64,000 nt of DNA from Aureispira anguillae (GTDB lineage: Bacteria; Bacteroidota; Bacteroidia; Chitinophagales; Saprospiraceae). The DNA lies in contig NZ_AP026867.1 of assembly GCF_026000115.1 (NCBI RefSeq), forward strand, positions 5,072,001 to 5,136,000, in the 5' to 3' direction. The notes under the pieces were generated by a model, which saw only the letters and a list, made by a program, of their open reading frames with translations, was not told the origin of the DNA and made no database searches. The position numbers and the translations under genes were made by a program. Below, one piece after another: positions 35,918 through 45,441 of the stretch. Every line of letters begins with the position of its first letter. Positions within the stretch are counted from its first letter, which is position 1.

Positions 35918-36805
35918 ATGCGCCCCACTCTTTTTGGTTTATTTATAGGTCTATTATTCATCGTGAATAGTTGCCAACGTGCTCCATGGAGAAAACAGAT
36001 CCGAGGATTAAAAGCTTACCCTAAAAATGAATTTTGGTATGAATGGATCGGTCTGGACAAAAATGCCACAAAACCAGCAATTGGTGAGGAAGTTCGCATT
36101 GATTATACCATAAGTAAAGGCAATAAGCTTTTAGATCAGTCCTATGATGATATTTATCCTATTTTAGTACAAATTCCAGAAGACCGTTACGATAATTTTT
36201 TCACCAAAGCCCTAAAGTTAATGGCTGAAGGGGATAGCATTCGATTGCTTATTCCTGCGGCTGACATTCCTGAATTATTGGGAGAATATATCTTAGAATT
36301 TGGAGAAGAGGATTTAGTCACCTTTACTTATAAGATGCATCAAATAAAAAATCAAGAAATGCTCCAACAAGAAATCATTGAAGAGCAGGTATACCTTGAT
36401 TCTATTCGCCAAAAAATTCCTTTGCTTATTCCCCAATTTAACAACAATCAATTAGAACAAGTACAAAAAACAGCTTCGGGGCTTTCTTATATTATTGTCG
36501 ATGAAGGATCGGGTCCCAAAGCAGCAATAGGTGATGCCGTTAGTGTTCATTACATTTGCTTTTCTGATTCAGGAAAAATTGTTGATGACTCCTATACCAA
36601 CATGGTTCCCCTGTCCTTTATTATTGGTAGTCAATCGCTCATTGAAGGTTGGTCAGAAGGCACTACCTTACTCAAACAGGGAGGTAAAGCTGTATTGTTT
36701 ATTCCTCCCCACTTAGCTTATGGAATCCAAGGCAATGGAAATCTTATTCCGCCTAATTCTTGGGTTACTTTTTTTATTGAATTAATGGATGTACAAAAAA
36801 AATAA
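35918..36805 (+). CDS. FKBP-type peptidyl-prolyl isomerase lipoprotein
   Basis: A 295-residue lipoprotein (MRPTLFGLFIGLLFIVNSC, Cys19). I choose the ATG at 35918; an upstream TTG overlaps the previous gene. A first FKBP-like unit (about residues 50-140) is degenerate, and a second, C-terminal one (about 190-293) is a good FKBP domain with SVHYICFSDSGKIVDDSY, LIEGWSEGTTLLKQGGKA and IPPHLAYGIQGNGNLIPPNS. It folds envelope proteins. It lies between the degenerate FKBP lipoprotein and the TPR lipoprotein, with gaps of only four bases on both sides. Confidence 0.88.
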   Translation: MRPTLFGLFIGLLFIVNSCQRAPWRKQIRGLKAYPKNEFWYEWIGLDKNATKPAIGEEVRIDYTISKGNKLLDQSYDDIYPILVQIPEDRYDNFFTKALKLMAEGDSIRLLIPAADIPELLGEYILEFGEEDLVTFTYKMHQIKNQEMLQQEIIEEQVYLDSIRQKIPLLIPQFNNNQLEQVQKTASGLSYIIVDEGSGPKAAIGDAVSVHYICFSDSGKIVDDSYTNMVPLSFIIGSQSLIEGWSEGTTLLKQGGKAVLFIPPHLAYGIQGNGNLIPPNSWVTFFIELMDVQKK

Positions 36806-36809
36806 GGTT

Positions 36810-37811
36810 ATGCAACGTTTAATTTTTATCTGTTTTATTTTCACTTTGGTAGCTTGCAATGGGGAAAGAAATACCCAACGTGAAATTATTAATGGTATGG
36901 AACATGCTGTTGTGCAGAATACAAGTGATGAGTTTCTCCGTCCATTAATTGCCAATTATCTTAATTATTACAAAGATTTTAAAGAGGATGAAATGGCTCC
37001 TATCTATCTGTATCGCTGTGCAGTGCTTTATTACCGAGTTCGAAATCATAGCGAAGCAGCCAAGCATTTGGAGACGATTCTAAGAAACCACCCTGAGACA
37101 GAAATACTAGAGGATACCTATCTTACCTTAGCTATGATTCAAGCTAGCCCTCAAGGCAGAATAGCTCGTGCGGAGAGTCTCTACAAAGAATATGTAGAGA
37201 AATATCCTCAAGGAAAAGGAATTGCTCAAGCCAATTACTTTTTTCGCCCTGAAAAAGAAAAATTACAAGATCACATTGATAACTTGCTAAAAGAAATTGC
37301 GGCACTCCCTCGTGGGGCATCTCCTAATGAAAGCCAATTAAATCAACTCATGTTTGCTTACGCCAATTTTGTCAAATCAAACCCTGACAATCCTTTATCT
37401 GCAACTTATTGCTTGCAGGGAGCACGGCTAGCCGTACGATTGGAGCAGCACCTAATTGCCATCCAATTTCTAGAGAAAATCTACCAAAATTATCCAGAAT
37501 TTACGCAATATCCAGAAGCTTTAATGATGTTGGCGGTAGAGTACGATACTCATATCACACTTTACCTGCACAAAAACAAGGTCATTTCGTCTCCCTTGGA
37601 CGATCAAATTACAGCCAAAGAACTTCAAAAGATGGATGTTGTTGCCCATGGAGGAAAACTATACCAAGAAATACTAAAGCGTTTTCCAGATCATGAGGTA
37701 GCAGAATCGGCAAAGAGTGGTCTAAAAAACCTAGGTAAAAAAACAAATCAGGTAGTTGAAGAGTTTATTCGGCTTCAAGATTCTATTAAAAATTCCCATC
37801 AACCTTCTTAA
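36810..37811 (+). CDS. TPR lipoprotein, BamD-like
   Basis: A 333-residue lipoprotein (start MQRLIFICFIFTLVAC, Cys16; the ATG at 36789 would overlap the previous gene and hide the signal). Several TPR units are visible, for example YRVRNHSEAAKHLETILRNH (about 74-93) and AESLYKEYVEKYPQGKGIAQ (about 125-144). The pattern of lipobox plus TPRs with YP motifs resembles BamD/YfiO-type outer membrane assembly lipoproteins. It is the last gene of the FKBP operon, so a role in outer membrane protein folding is a reasonable inference. Confidence 0.8.
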   Translation: MQRLIFICFIFTLVACNGERNTQREIINGMEHAVVQNTSDEFLRPLIANYLNYYKDFKEDEMAPIYLYRCAVLYYRVRNHSEAAKHLETILRNHPETEILEDTYLTLAMIQASPQGRIARAESLYKEYVEKYPQGKGIAQANYFFRPEKEKLQDHIDNLLKEIAALPRGASPNESQLNQLMFAYANFVKSNPDNPLSATYCLQGARLAVRLEQHLIAIQFLEKIYQNYPEFTQYPEALMMLAVEYDTHITLYLHKNKVISSPLDDQITAKELQKMDVVAHGGKLYQEILKRFPDHEVAESAKSGLKNLGKKTNQVVEEFIRLQDSIKNSHQPS

Positions 37812-37819
37812 TAAAGCAA

Positions 37820-37856
37820 AAAAAAGGTTGCAGTTCTCAGAGCTGCAACCTTTTTT
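37820..37856. terminator. Bidirectional rho-independent terminator
   Basis: A 14-bp stem (37820-37833 with 37843-37856) with A run on the left and T run on the right, between convergent genes. Confidence 0.92.
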
Positions 37857-37878
37857 GTATAGAAATCTAATCGGTATT

Positions 37879-39672
37879 CTATTTTAAGCAATACTCATTT
37901 GCTTCCAACAAAACACTAGCAATTTGTCTACGCAAGTCCTTTGTATTCAAAAATTCATGCTTAGTGAAACGTTTAATTCCTAACATAATCATACGTTTGG
38001 TATCTCCGTCTGCCCAAGCAGAGACAGCGTTCTTTGCATGAATGGCACAACGCTCAATAGCATCATTAATATATAGCTGTGTCATGGCAATTTCTGTTTT
38101 ACAAGCTTCTTCTCCTCGTACATTAGCAGCTTTGAGGGTTGCTAATACAGCAGACTCACAAACATAAATTTCAGACATGATATCCGCCAAGTTCATCAAA
38201 ATTTCTTGCTCTTTTTCCAAGTCCTGCATCAATTTTTGTACCGTCGCCCCTGCAACAGCCAAAAATAGTTTTTTAAGATTGGCTACATACTTTCGCTCAT
38301 CAGCAAGCAAGCCTTTATCTGTTTCCTCAAAGCTAGGCATTCCCGTTAATTCTTTTTGAACGGCCATTGCTGGAGTCATCATATCAATTTCGCCCTTCAT
38401 AACACGTTTTAGCAACATGTCTACGGTCAACATACGATTGATTTCATTCGTACCTTCAAAAATACGATTGATACGAGCATCACGATAAGCACCTGCCATG
38501 TGCATTTCTTCTGAATAGCCCATTCCACCATGAATCTGTAAGCCCTCATCAACGCAATAGTCCAAACACTCAGAGCCATAAACTTTTAAGATTGCACATT
38601 CAATAGCATACTCTTCAGCAGCTCCTAACAAAGCTTCTCCCAACGACTTACCTTCTTCACGCAATCGGTCCTCCATACGAGAGATGTCACGCCCAGTACG
38701 ATGCATAGCACATTCTACGGCATAAATTCGAGTCGCTTGCTCTCCTAGTTTGTACTGAATAGCTCCAAAAGAGCCAATTTCTTTGCCAAATTGTTTTCGT
38801 TCATTGGCATACTGAACCGATAAGGTACTCAACATTTTGGAAGCTCCTAATACTCCAGCACATAACTTAATACGTCCAATATTCAGAATATTAAAGGCAA
38901 TTTTGTGCCCTTTTCCAATTTCTCCCAATAAGTTTTCTACCGGTACTTTTACATTTTCAAAAAATACTTGACGGGTAGAAGATCCCTTAATTCCTAGCTT
39001 TTTCTCTTCTGCTCCTAATGAAACACCTTCCCAATCACGCTCAATGATAAAGCCTGTAAATTTATCGCCATCAACTTGTGCAAAAACAGTAAATACATCT
39101 GCAAATCCAGCATTTGTAATCCACATTTTTTGTCCATTAACAATATAATGCTGCCCATCTTCCGACAAAACAGCTTGTGTCTTTGCCGATAATGCATCAG
39201 AGCCAGATGTAGGTTCCGTTAGACAATAAGCAGCAAATTTATCCCCAGCAATACAAGGAGGTAAGTATTTTTGCTTTTGTGCCTCTGTTCCAAAATATAA
39301 AATAGGCAACATCCCGATCCCAGTATGAGCACCATGAGATAAAGAAAAAGAACGAGATGGAGCAAACAAAGAAGTTAAGGCCATATTGGTCTCAAAATTT
39401 TGCATAAAGCCTCCATATTCTTCAGGAAATGAAGTTCCCAATAGTCCTAGGTCACCTGCTTCTTTTAATAATTTTTTGGTCAAGTCTAAATCCAAAGACT
39501 CTATCTGTTCAGATACAGGAAGTACTTTTTTCTCTATAAATTCTTTTACCATCCCCAAAACCATTCCCTGCTCTTCTGTCAAATCTTCGGTTATAAATAC
39601 ATCTGAAGGTTTGGTTTCTTCAACTAGAAATCCACCACCTTTCATTAGCTTTTGCTCTGTATCCATTATCAT
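37879..39672 (-). CDS. Acyl-CoA dehydrogenase (long form)
   Basis: A 597-residue flavoenzyme for the first step of fatty acid beta-oxidation. The core (about residues 30-420) has AYCLTEPTSGSDA (FAD/substrate region, about 149-161), WITNAGFADVFTVFAQ (about 184-199) and the catalytic segment YRDARINRIFEGTNEINR (about 400-417) with the Glu of the GTNE motif. About 170 extra C-terminal residues resemble those of very-long-chain or ACAD9-type enzymes. It is transcribed alone, with a good promoter and a shared terminator. Confidence 0.93.
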   Translation of the reverse strand: MIMDTEQKLMKGGGFLVEETKPSDVFITEDLTEEQGMVLGMVKEFIEKKVLPVSEQIESLDLDLTKKLLKEAGDLGLLGTSFPEEYGGFMQNFETNMALTSLFAPSRSFSLSHGAHTGIGMLPILYFGTEAQKQKYLPPCIAGDKFAAYCLTEPTSGSDALSAKTQAVLSEDGQHYIVNGQKMWITNAGFADVFTVFAQVDGDKFTGFIIERDWEGVSLGAEEKKLGIKGSSTRQVFFENVKVPVENLLGEIGKGHKIAFNILNIGRIKLCAGVLGASKMLSTLSVQYANERKQFGKEIGSFGAIQYKLGEQATRIYAVECAMHRTGRDISRMEDRLREEGKSLGEALLGAAEEYAIECAILKVYGSECLDYCVDEGLQIHGGMGYSEEMHMAGAYRDARINRIFEGTNEINRMLTVDMLLKRVMKGEIDMMTPAMAVQKELTGMPSFEETDKGLLADERKYVANLKKLFLAVAGATVQKLMQDLEKEQEILMNLADIMSEIYVCESAVLATLKAANVRGEEACKTEIAMTQLYINDAIERCAIHAKNAVSAWADGDTKRMIMLGIKRFTKHEFLNTKDLRRQIASVLLEANEYCLK

Positions 39673-39747
39673 AATTTTTAATCGATTTAATTGTTTTGAT
39701 GTATAATTGATTAACTTTTTGGTTAATTTTTACTTATTGTAAACAAT

Positions 39748-39778
39748 CAAAAATAACAAAATGTTCCATAAAAGTCAA
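39748..39778 (-). promoter_or_regulatory. Probable promoter of the acyl-CoA dehydrogenase gene
   Basis: On the minus strand, TTG (39778-39776), a 20-base spacer and TATTTTTG (39755-39748). The leader would be about 70 bases. Confidence 0.45.
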
Positions 39779-39890
39779 TTTTTCTTCTAAACTTTCAGTA
39801 AGTTTTGAAAATAAAATTTTAGACATTAAAGCCTCCACTACATATTATTTACCTCATTTATTCCTTATTCTTCTAGAATAAACACAAAAA

Positions 39891-39922
39891 AAGTAGCAAC
39901 AAATATAAATCTGTCACTACTT
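39891..39922 (-). terminator. Possible terminator of the Kazal lipoprotein gene
   Basis: aagtag faces ctactt (39891-39896 with 39917-39922) and on the minus strand is followed by seven U residues. The stem is short, so confidence is moderate. Confidence 0.5.
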
Positions 39923-39959
39923 CTTTAGTATAAATTAGATTAAATAGTATGTTCTAGCA

Positions 39960-40550
39960 TTAAGAGCTCGTTCCACCACCACAAGCACCATTGGTGTAAT
40001 ATTTTACACCTGCGCAAGTTGCTTCACAACCATTACTATAGGTTACGCCATCACAACCGCAGACAGGATCATACACAGCTGGACATAAACAATTTGGTTT
40101 AGGTTTTCCTTTGCATTTATCAGGGCAGGGTCCATTTACATAATGATTGACTCCAGCACAATTAGCTTCACAAGCATTATTGTACGTTACGCCATCACAG
40201 CCACAGACAGGAGCATAATACAAAGGACAAATACAGTTGGGTTGGGCTCTCCCCTTACAATTACAAGCTCCCTTGGTGTACGACTGTACACCAGCGCATA
40301 TCGCTTCACAAGAATTATTGTAAGTCACGCCATCGCAACCACAGACAGGAGCATAGTAAGTTGGACAAGGAGCAAAACAAGCCGTTGGCACTACGCATGG
40401 TGTTATTAAAGATTCTGGCGCCTCTGCTTCCGTCTGCATAACTGCATCCGACTTTGGTGTTACAACCGTTTCATAATCTTTTTGACAGCTAACAAGTGCC
40501 AAAAACAGGATAACTAATGGTAAAAAATTCAAAAATTTTCTTTGTTTCAT
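39960..40550 (-). CDS. Lipoprotein with three Kazal-type domains
   Basis: A 196-residue lipoprotein (lipobox LVSC, Cys22). After a linker, three Kazal-type modules follow, each with PVCGCDGVTYNN or a variant (about residues 68, 113 and 157) and with four to six Cys. Kazal domains usually inhibit serine proteases and also occur as adhesion modules. The three are close copies, so they arose by tandem duplication. It is probably on the cell surface, where it may protect the cell from proteases during predation or in sediment. This is inference. Confidence 0.88.
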   Translation of the reverse strand: MKQRKFLNFLPLVILFLALVSCQKDYETVVTPKSDAVMQTEAEAPESLITPCVVPTACFAPCPTYYAPVCGCDGVTYNNSCEAICAGVQSYTKGACNCKGRAQPNCICPLYYAPVCGCDGVTYNNACEANCAGVNHYVNGPCPDKCKGKPKPNCLCPAVYDPVCGCDGVTYSNGCEATCAGVKYYTNGACGGGTSS

Positions 40551-40650
40551 AATATATGTAATTTAAGTTTAGATTGGTCACTCAAAATAAACACGAAACC
40601 ACTCAATACCAAAGCATTACACTTATTTAACAATTAAAATTACAATTAAC

Positions 40651-40680
40651 CAAATGTATAAATCAAAAAGATTAAACAAA
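40651..40680 (-). promoter_or_regulatory. Promoter of the Kazal lipoprotein gene
   Basis: On the minus strand, TTTG (40680-40677), an 18-base spacer and TACATTTG (40658-40651); a leader of about 95 bases. Both elements match the Bacteroidota consensus. Confidence 0.6.
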
Positions 40681-40838
40681 TAATATTTATACAAATAACT
40701 ATAAAACAATATAAACAAGGTTAAAATTTATAATCGCAATTTATACATTTATATTTTTTGATATTTACCAAATAAAAAGCTACCTCAAACTTGTATAATA
40801 ATACAGAATAGTAGCTACCCGATTCCGCTAAGTATTTG

Positions 40839-40846
40839 TATCTTTG
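40839..40846 (+). promoter_or_regulatory. Probable -7 element of tatD
   Basis: TATCTTTG matches TAnnTTTG, giving a leader of about 120 bases before tatD. No -33 TTTG box is visible. Confidence 0.45.
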
Positions 40847-40971
40847 CCCAACTTTAGAATGATTTTCATCAAAAATTCAATCGTTCTAAAGTTTAATAGC
40901 CCCCAATTTCCTATTGCAGTTATAGCTGTAGCAGTTCGTAATAAAATCTATCATTCCAAATAATTTATTTA

Positions 40972-41751
40972 ATGTTAATCGATACACACGCACATCTGTA
41001 TGCCTCACAGTTTGACAAAGACAGAGATGAAATGATACAACGTGCATTTGATAATAATATTCAACATCTTTTTTTGCCTAATATAGATGAAGCCTCTATT
41101 GATGGTATGCTTGCCTTAGAAAAGCAATACCCCGATAATTGTCACGCTATGATGGGGCTGCACCCTTGTTCTGTGGCGGCCAATTATAAGCAAGTCTTAG
41201 CTAAGATGGAAGAATGGTTTACCAAGCGTCCCTTTTGCGCCGTTGGTGAAATTGGATTGGATTATTACTGGAGTAAAGAGTTTGTTGCCGAACAAAAAGA
41301 TGCTTTTCGCATTCAATGTCGTTGGGCAAAAGAGTTAGATATTCCGATTGTAATTCATGCTCGTGATTCTTTAGACGATCTTATTGAGATTGTAGCAGAA
41401 GAAAAAACAGCTAATTTTAGAGGTATTTTCCATTGCTTTGGAGGAAGCATAGAGCAGGCAAATAAAATCATTGACCTAGGCTTTTTGATGGGACTTGGAG
41501 GGGTACTAACCTTCAAAAAAGCTAATTTGGGAGCCATTGTAGAACAAATAGACCTCAAGCATTTAGTGTTGGAGACAGATGCGCCTTACCTTACCCCTAC
41601 TCCTTATCGTGGCAAACGCAATGAAAGTGCTTACATTCGAATTATTGCAGAAGAATTAGCGGAAGTAAAGGGAATCAGTTTAGACGAAGTTGCCCAAACC
41701 ACCAGTAAAAACGCTTTGGATCTTTTTGGCGTAACGGCAAAGCATTCCTAA
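40972..41751 (+). CDS. tatD: TatD family metal-dependent hydrolase (deoxyribonuclease)
   Basis: A 259-residue TIM-barrel metal enzyme. The metal ligands are visible in order: His5 and His7 (DTHAHLY), Glu in VGEIGLDYYW (about 94), His in VIHARDS (about 130), His in FHCFGG (about 155) and Asp in LETDAPYLTP (about 205). TatD proteins are cytoplasmic nucleases acting on DNA damage; some act on RNA. It is a single gene, ending in a shared hairpin. Confidence 0.92.
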   Translation: MLIDTHAHLYASQFDKDRDEMIQRAFDNNIQHLFLPNIDEASIDGMLALEKQYPDNCHAMMGLHPCSVAANYKQVLAKMEEWFTKRPFCAVGEIGLDYYWSKEFVAEQKDAFRIQCRWAKELDIPIVIHARDSLDDLIEIVAEEKTANFRGIFHCFGGSIEQANKIIDLGFLMGLGGVLTFKKANLGAIVEQIDLKHLVLETDAPYLTPTPYRGKRNESAYIRIIAEELAEVKGISLDEVAQTTSKNALDLFGVTAKHS

Positions 41752-41766
41752 AAATAGATTATGCTT

Positions 41767-41804
41767 CACTACTTTGTCTTTTAACCAATAAGGACAAAGT
41801 AGTG
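41767..41804. terminator. Hairpin between convergent tatD and the permease gene
   Basis: A perfect 12-bp stem (41767-41778 with 41793-41804) around a 14-base loop. T tract is short on both sides. Confidence 0.65.
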
Positions 41805-41817
41805 ACTTTATTACTAA

Positions 41818-43443
41818 CTATTCTCTTAATCTAGGATCCAAAGCCTCTGTTAAGCCCTCTCCTATTAAATTAAAAATCGTCACGGTTATAAAAATGGCAA
41901 ATCCTGGAAAAATAGCCAACCACCAAGCTGAAAATTTATCTTGTGACAAACGCAAAAGAGAGCCCCAAGTAACCTGATCGTCTGGAATTCCAACCCCAAT
42001 AAATGATAAAAATGCCTCCGTCAGAATAGCCGTTGCAACACCAAAAGCAATTGCGATTAAAACAGGTGCCAGTGCATTAGGCAACGCATGGCGCAAAATG
42101 ATTCTAAATTCACTATATCCAAAAGCCTGAGCGGCTTCAATATATTCCAATCTACGGATTCGTAATAATTCTGCACGAATAAATTTAGCAATCCCCGTCC
42201 AACTTACCGTTCCAATAATTACCATGACAAACAAAACAGAAGGTTTTTCTATAATTGCAACAATTGCCAATATCAAAATCAATAATGGAATAGAGTTAAC
42301 AACTTCTATAAATCGCATCACAATAATATCCAATGCTACTGTTACCTTCTTCCCTAATACGGGAATTTTCTTAAGAGGTATTGCCAATATATTTGCTAAA
42401 CCTACTAAGGCTACAAACCAACCTATGATAACTCCAATTGCTCTCAATAATTTCCCTTCTCCAATCAAATCAGCAATAATGTATCCATTAGAAATAAAGG
42501 CAAAAAAGATAGCCAAAACAACCGCTATTAGATTGAGGGCAATTCGTATTCTAGAAACCTTTAATCGTTCATCACCAAAGTACCCCGAAATGGCGCCAAA
42601 AAACAATCCAATAAAAGTAGCAATGGACATAGCAACCAATCCCACCAACATAGCAGTCCTTGTACCATGAATCATTCCTGCTGCTACATCTTGCCCTATA
42701 CGCTCTGTTCCTAAATAATGCCAACCATTGTTCGAGTCTTCAGGAAAATTCTGCTCCCCCAATGGGCTCTTAAATTTATTATTTTTAGGATCTCTTGTAG
42801 TAGCCGAATAAGTAATAGGCGCAAATAGTACAGATTCGTATTTTTGTTCTAACCACTTGGTCGTAACAAATTTCTCATTCCATGTAGCCAACCCTAAGTC
42901 TACTAAGTATTGGCGAAAAATAGGGAAGTAAGTTTCTACAATCGTATCGATTGAAGACAATGTTGTATAAGTAATAATTGTATCAATTTGTAGAAACTTC
43001 TGCTGAACAATTGAATCGGAAGAAAGCGATTCGCTGACAGGCATTAGTTTTTTAAAGGATGTTCTCGTTTTTATTTTAGTTTCTGTAACCTTACATTCCA
43101 TCCTTCCTTCATCAAGCTCTTTTTCTATTTTACTAGCTTCTTTTTTAGAGGGGGTAGTAGTTGAAGCCAATAATAAGGTATCCACCTTGACCTGAATATC
43201 TATTTTGGTATCTAATGTATCTGGGGTCTGCTCCATCTTAATGGAACAATAAACAGGACGTTCATTGGCAATAAAATCCGCTGTTATAGCAACAAAGAGT
43301 ATCACATAAAATACACGCAAAGACCATACAGCCAAACGATTTTTGAAAAACTGCTTGCGTACAATTGCCCAATAGCCATTCTCATTAGAATGCTCTATTG
43401 CTTTAGCGATTTCATCCGTCCTTTTCTTTGTTAAAAAAAACAT
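41818..43443 (-). CDS. Dpp/Opp-type ABC transporter permease, with large periplasmic insertion
   Basis: A 541-residue permease of the DppC/OppC type. The membrane domain (about residues 265-535) contains the family EAA loop EAAQAFGYSEFRI and the end segment FLSFIGVGIPDDQVTWG. After the first helix (about 38-56) there is an insertion of about 190 residues before the core; typical DppC is about 300 residues, so this is much longer. The partner permease gene lies six bases upstream. No ATPase or binding-protein gene is nearby. It probably imports oligopeptides or another large solute. Confidence 0.88.
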   Translation of the reverse strand: MFFLTKKRTDEIAKAIEHSNENGYWAIVRKQFFKNRLAVWSLRVFYVILFVAITADFIANERPVYCSIKMEQTPDTLDTKIDIQVKVDTLLLASTTTPSKKEASKIEKELDEGRMECKVTETKIKTRTSFKKLMPVSESLSSDSIVQQKFLQIDTIITYTTLSSIDTIVETYFPIFRQYLVDLGLATWNEKFVTTKWLEQKYESVLFAPITYSATTRDPKNNKFKSPLGEQNFPEDSNNGWHYLGTERIGQDVAAGMIHGTRTAMLVGLVAMSIATFIGLFFGAISGYFGDERLKVSRIRIALNLIAVVLAIFFAFISNGYIIADLIGEGKLLRAIGVIIGWFVALVGLANILAIPLKKIPVLGKKVTVALDIIVMRFIEVVNSIPLLILILAIVAIIEKPSVLFVMVIIGTVSWTGIAKFIRAELLRIRRLEYIEAAQAFGYSEFRIILRHALPNALAPVLIAIAFGVATAILTEAFLSFIGVGIPDDQVTWGSLLRLSQDKFSAWWLAIFPGFAIFITVTIFNLIGEGLTEALDPRLRE

Positions 43444-43449
43444 ATTCCG

Positions 43450-45222
43450 TTATTTAAAAGATACACGTGGATCAACAATGGCATACAAAATATCTGCAAT
43501 CAAGTTGCCAATCATGGTCAAAATAGCTGCAAACATAACAATCGTAAATACTACTGGCCAATCTCTTGATGTAATCGACATCAAGACTAACTGCCCCATT
43601 CCTGGTATAGCATAAATCAACTCAATAGCAATAGATCCAGATAAAGCCCTTGGAAAGACAGAACTAAATAAAGTAATAATAGGAAAGAGTGAATTTCTAA
43701 AAGCATGTTTCCAAATTACTTTTCGCTCACTCAAACCCTTCGCTCTAGCTGTCCGAATATAATCCTGACGAATTACCCCCAACATAGAGCCTCTCATCTG
43801 ACGAGATAAATACGCCAGTGAACCATAAGTAATACAAAAAATAGGTAAGGTCAAATGATGTAAAATATCAACTAGTCTTGTCCAATTAGATACATTAGGA
43901 TCATCAACCAAATCCAAATCTTGTGCTCCACTCGTTGGAAACCAATCCAACCACTCTCCATATTCTGCTGTCGTAAAGAAAACCAAAAGAATGGTTCCGA
44001 TCCAAAAACTAGGCAAGGAGTATAAGATAAACAATACAGCTGTGTTGACATTATCAATTAGATTTCGACCTTTTAATTTCCACATTGCGCTTTTTACTCC
44101 TAAAGGAATTGAAATGAGATAAGAAATCAAAATAGCAAAGAAATTCATGATTAAAGTCCAATACAGTGCATCCCCTATTTTGGTAGAAACTTCTTTTTTA
44201 TCCGAATAAGAAATTCCAAAATCTCCTCTCAAAAAACCTTTACTAGCATAACGAACGGCAGATAAAGATAAGCTATCTCTTTCTGAAGCCAGTACCTTTA
44301 GAGCACCATTAAGTTTATCTTGATTGCTCAAATATTGTTTCATTTGCATGGTATTGGTTGCAAATACTTGACGCAAACTATCGGCATCCCCTTTTATTGG
44401 TGATTTTTCTAAGGCTTGTTCAATTTGATAGTTTTTTCCTCTTAATCGACTAATAGAGTTATCCAAAGCTCGTTTTTGAGGAACTAGTTTTTTTATCTCT
44501 ACTGATAAGTCCTCTATTCGATAATGGTTAGAACTATCTACGGTACTAAACCAAGGATAATCGCCAAACATCCAAATATGATACTGACTAGCTTTTCCAT
44601 ACCAACGGACAGCAGGAATATAGAGCTGCATCCTAGTAGGGTTTTCTTTAATATAATTGTACTTCTGAATAATCTCATCCCAATCTTCCCGAACCGATTC
44701 CAAACCATTGTTGGGTGTTGCCAAAGAATCCTTCAACAAGTTCAATTTAAATACAATGCCTCCATCCTCATAGTCATTAAACAGATCATTGAGACAGTTT
44801 CTTGCTGTCCCCTTAACAGAATACCTTGCATGTTCAATATCTGCTATTTTATATTGCACCTCTTTTAGTGCATTATAATAATCCATCACTGCCTCTGAGT
44901 TACCATACTCGTTAATTAAGCGGCTTATGGTCTCTCGATGGTTTCTTTTATTGATTCTGTACAAATCAGCAGGATATGCGGCAGAAGTAAACAAGAAATA
45001 AAAGGCAGGTTTGTCTAGTCCCAACTGTGCCGCAACTGCTGCATATGCTTTCTCGCCATTGACCAAATCAGATCGTTGTCCTACGCCTTTACTATCATTT
45101 CCTCCCATCACAACTAACACAGGATCGCCTGGTGCCATTTTGCTCAATCCAAAAATGAGCAAGGAAATGACAAAGAAGGTTGGAATAAAAATCAATATAC
45201 GTTTAATGATATATTGAAGCAT
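43450..45222 (-). CDS. Dpp/Opp-type ABC transporter permease, with large periplasmic insertion
   Basis: A 590-residue permease of the DppB/OppB type. It begins MLQYIIKRILIFIPTFFVIS, the standard first helix, and the C-terminal core (about residues 330-590) has ARAKGLSERKVIWKH (EAA loop) and IELIYAIPGMGQL. Between the first helix and the core lie about 270 extra residues, which are predicted to be outside the membrane and partly helical. Typical DppB is 310-340 residues. Both permeases in this pair carry insertions, which suggests a matched extra domain. Confidence 0.88.
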   Translation of the reverse strand: MLQYIIKRILIFIPTFFVISLLIFGLSKMAPGDPVLVVMGGNDSKGVGQRSDLVNGEKAYAAVAAQLGLDKPAFYFLFTSAAYPADLYRINKRNHRETISRLINEYGNSEAVMDYYNALKEVQYKIADIEHARYSVKGTARNCLNDLFNDYEDGGIVFKLNLLKDSLATPNNGLESVREDWDEIIQKYNYIKENPTRMQLYIPAVRWYGKASQYHIWMFGDYPWFSTVDSSNHYRIEDLSVEIKKLVPQKRALDNSISRLRGKNYQIEQALEKSPIKGDADSLRQVFATNTMQMKQYLSNQDKLNGALKVLASERDSLSLSAVRYASKGFLRGDFGISYSDKKEVSTKIGDALYWTLIMNFFAILISYLISIPLGVKSAMWKLKGRNLIDNVNTAVLFILYSLPSFWIGTILLVFFTTAEYGEWLDWFPTSGAQDLDLVDDPNVSNWTRLVDILHHLTLPIFCITYGSLAYLSRQMRGSMLGVIRQDYIRTARAKGLSERKVIWKHAFRNSLFPIITLFSSVFPRALSGSIAIELIYAIPGMGQLVLMSITSRDWPVVFTIVMFAAILTMIGNLIADILYAIVDPRVSFK

Positions 45223-45441
45223 TGTTTCTTGTTATGTATAGATTAGCTGATAAGATGTATATTATTATCGTTGTTTAGCACAACTTTTGTATTCTTTGAA
45301 TACTTAAATTAGAAGATTATCTTTCAAAGAAACTCAAAAATAGATAATCCTTTTGTATTTAAGGAACTTTGTACAATGATTTTATAGAAAGTTTATTTTA
45401 TAAACTTAAAAAGTTGTGTACAAAATCCGTTTTTATTGGGC

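Larger units (their letters stand above)
40551..40971. other. Divergent promoter region
   Basis: About 420 AT-rich bases with one promoter on each strand: 40651-40680 leftward and 40839-40846 rightward. No RNA or small gene was recognised. Confidence 0.5.

Noticed and set aside
40000-40360. Periodic sequence resembling a CRISPR array
   Set aside because: The repeated blocks are in frame and encode three Kazal modules; they are coding repeats with no constant-length spacers.
42224-42670. 149-codon plus-strand frame opposite the permease gene
   Set aside because: It is the mirror of a hydrophobic membrane protein (Thr/Ile/Asn-rich composition), a typical shadow frame.
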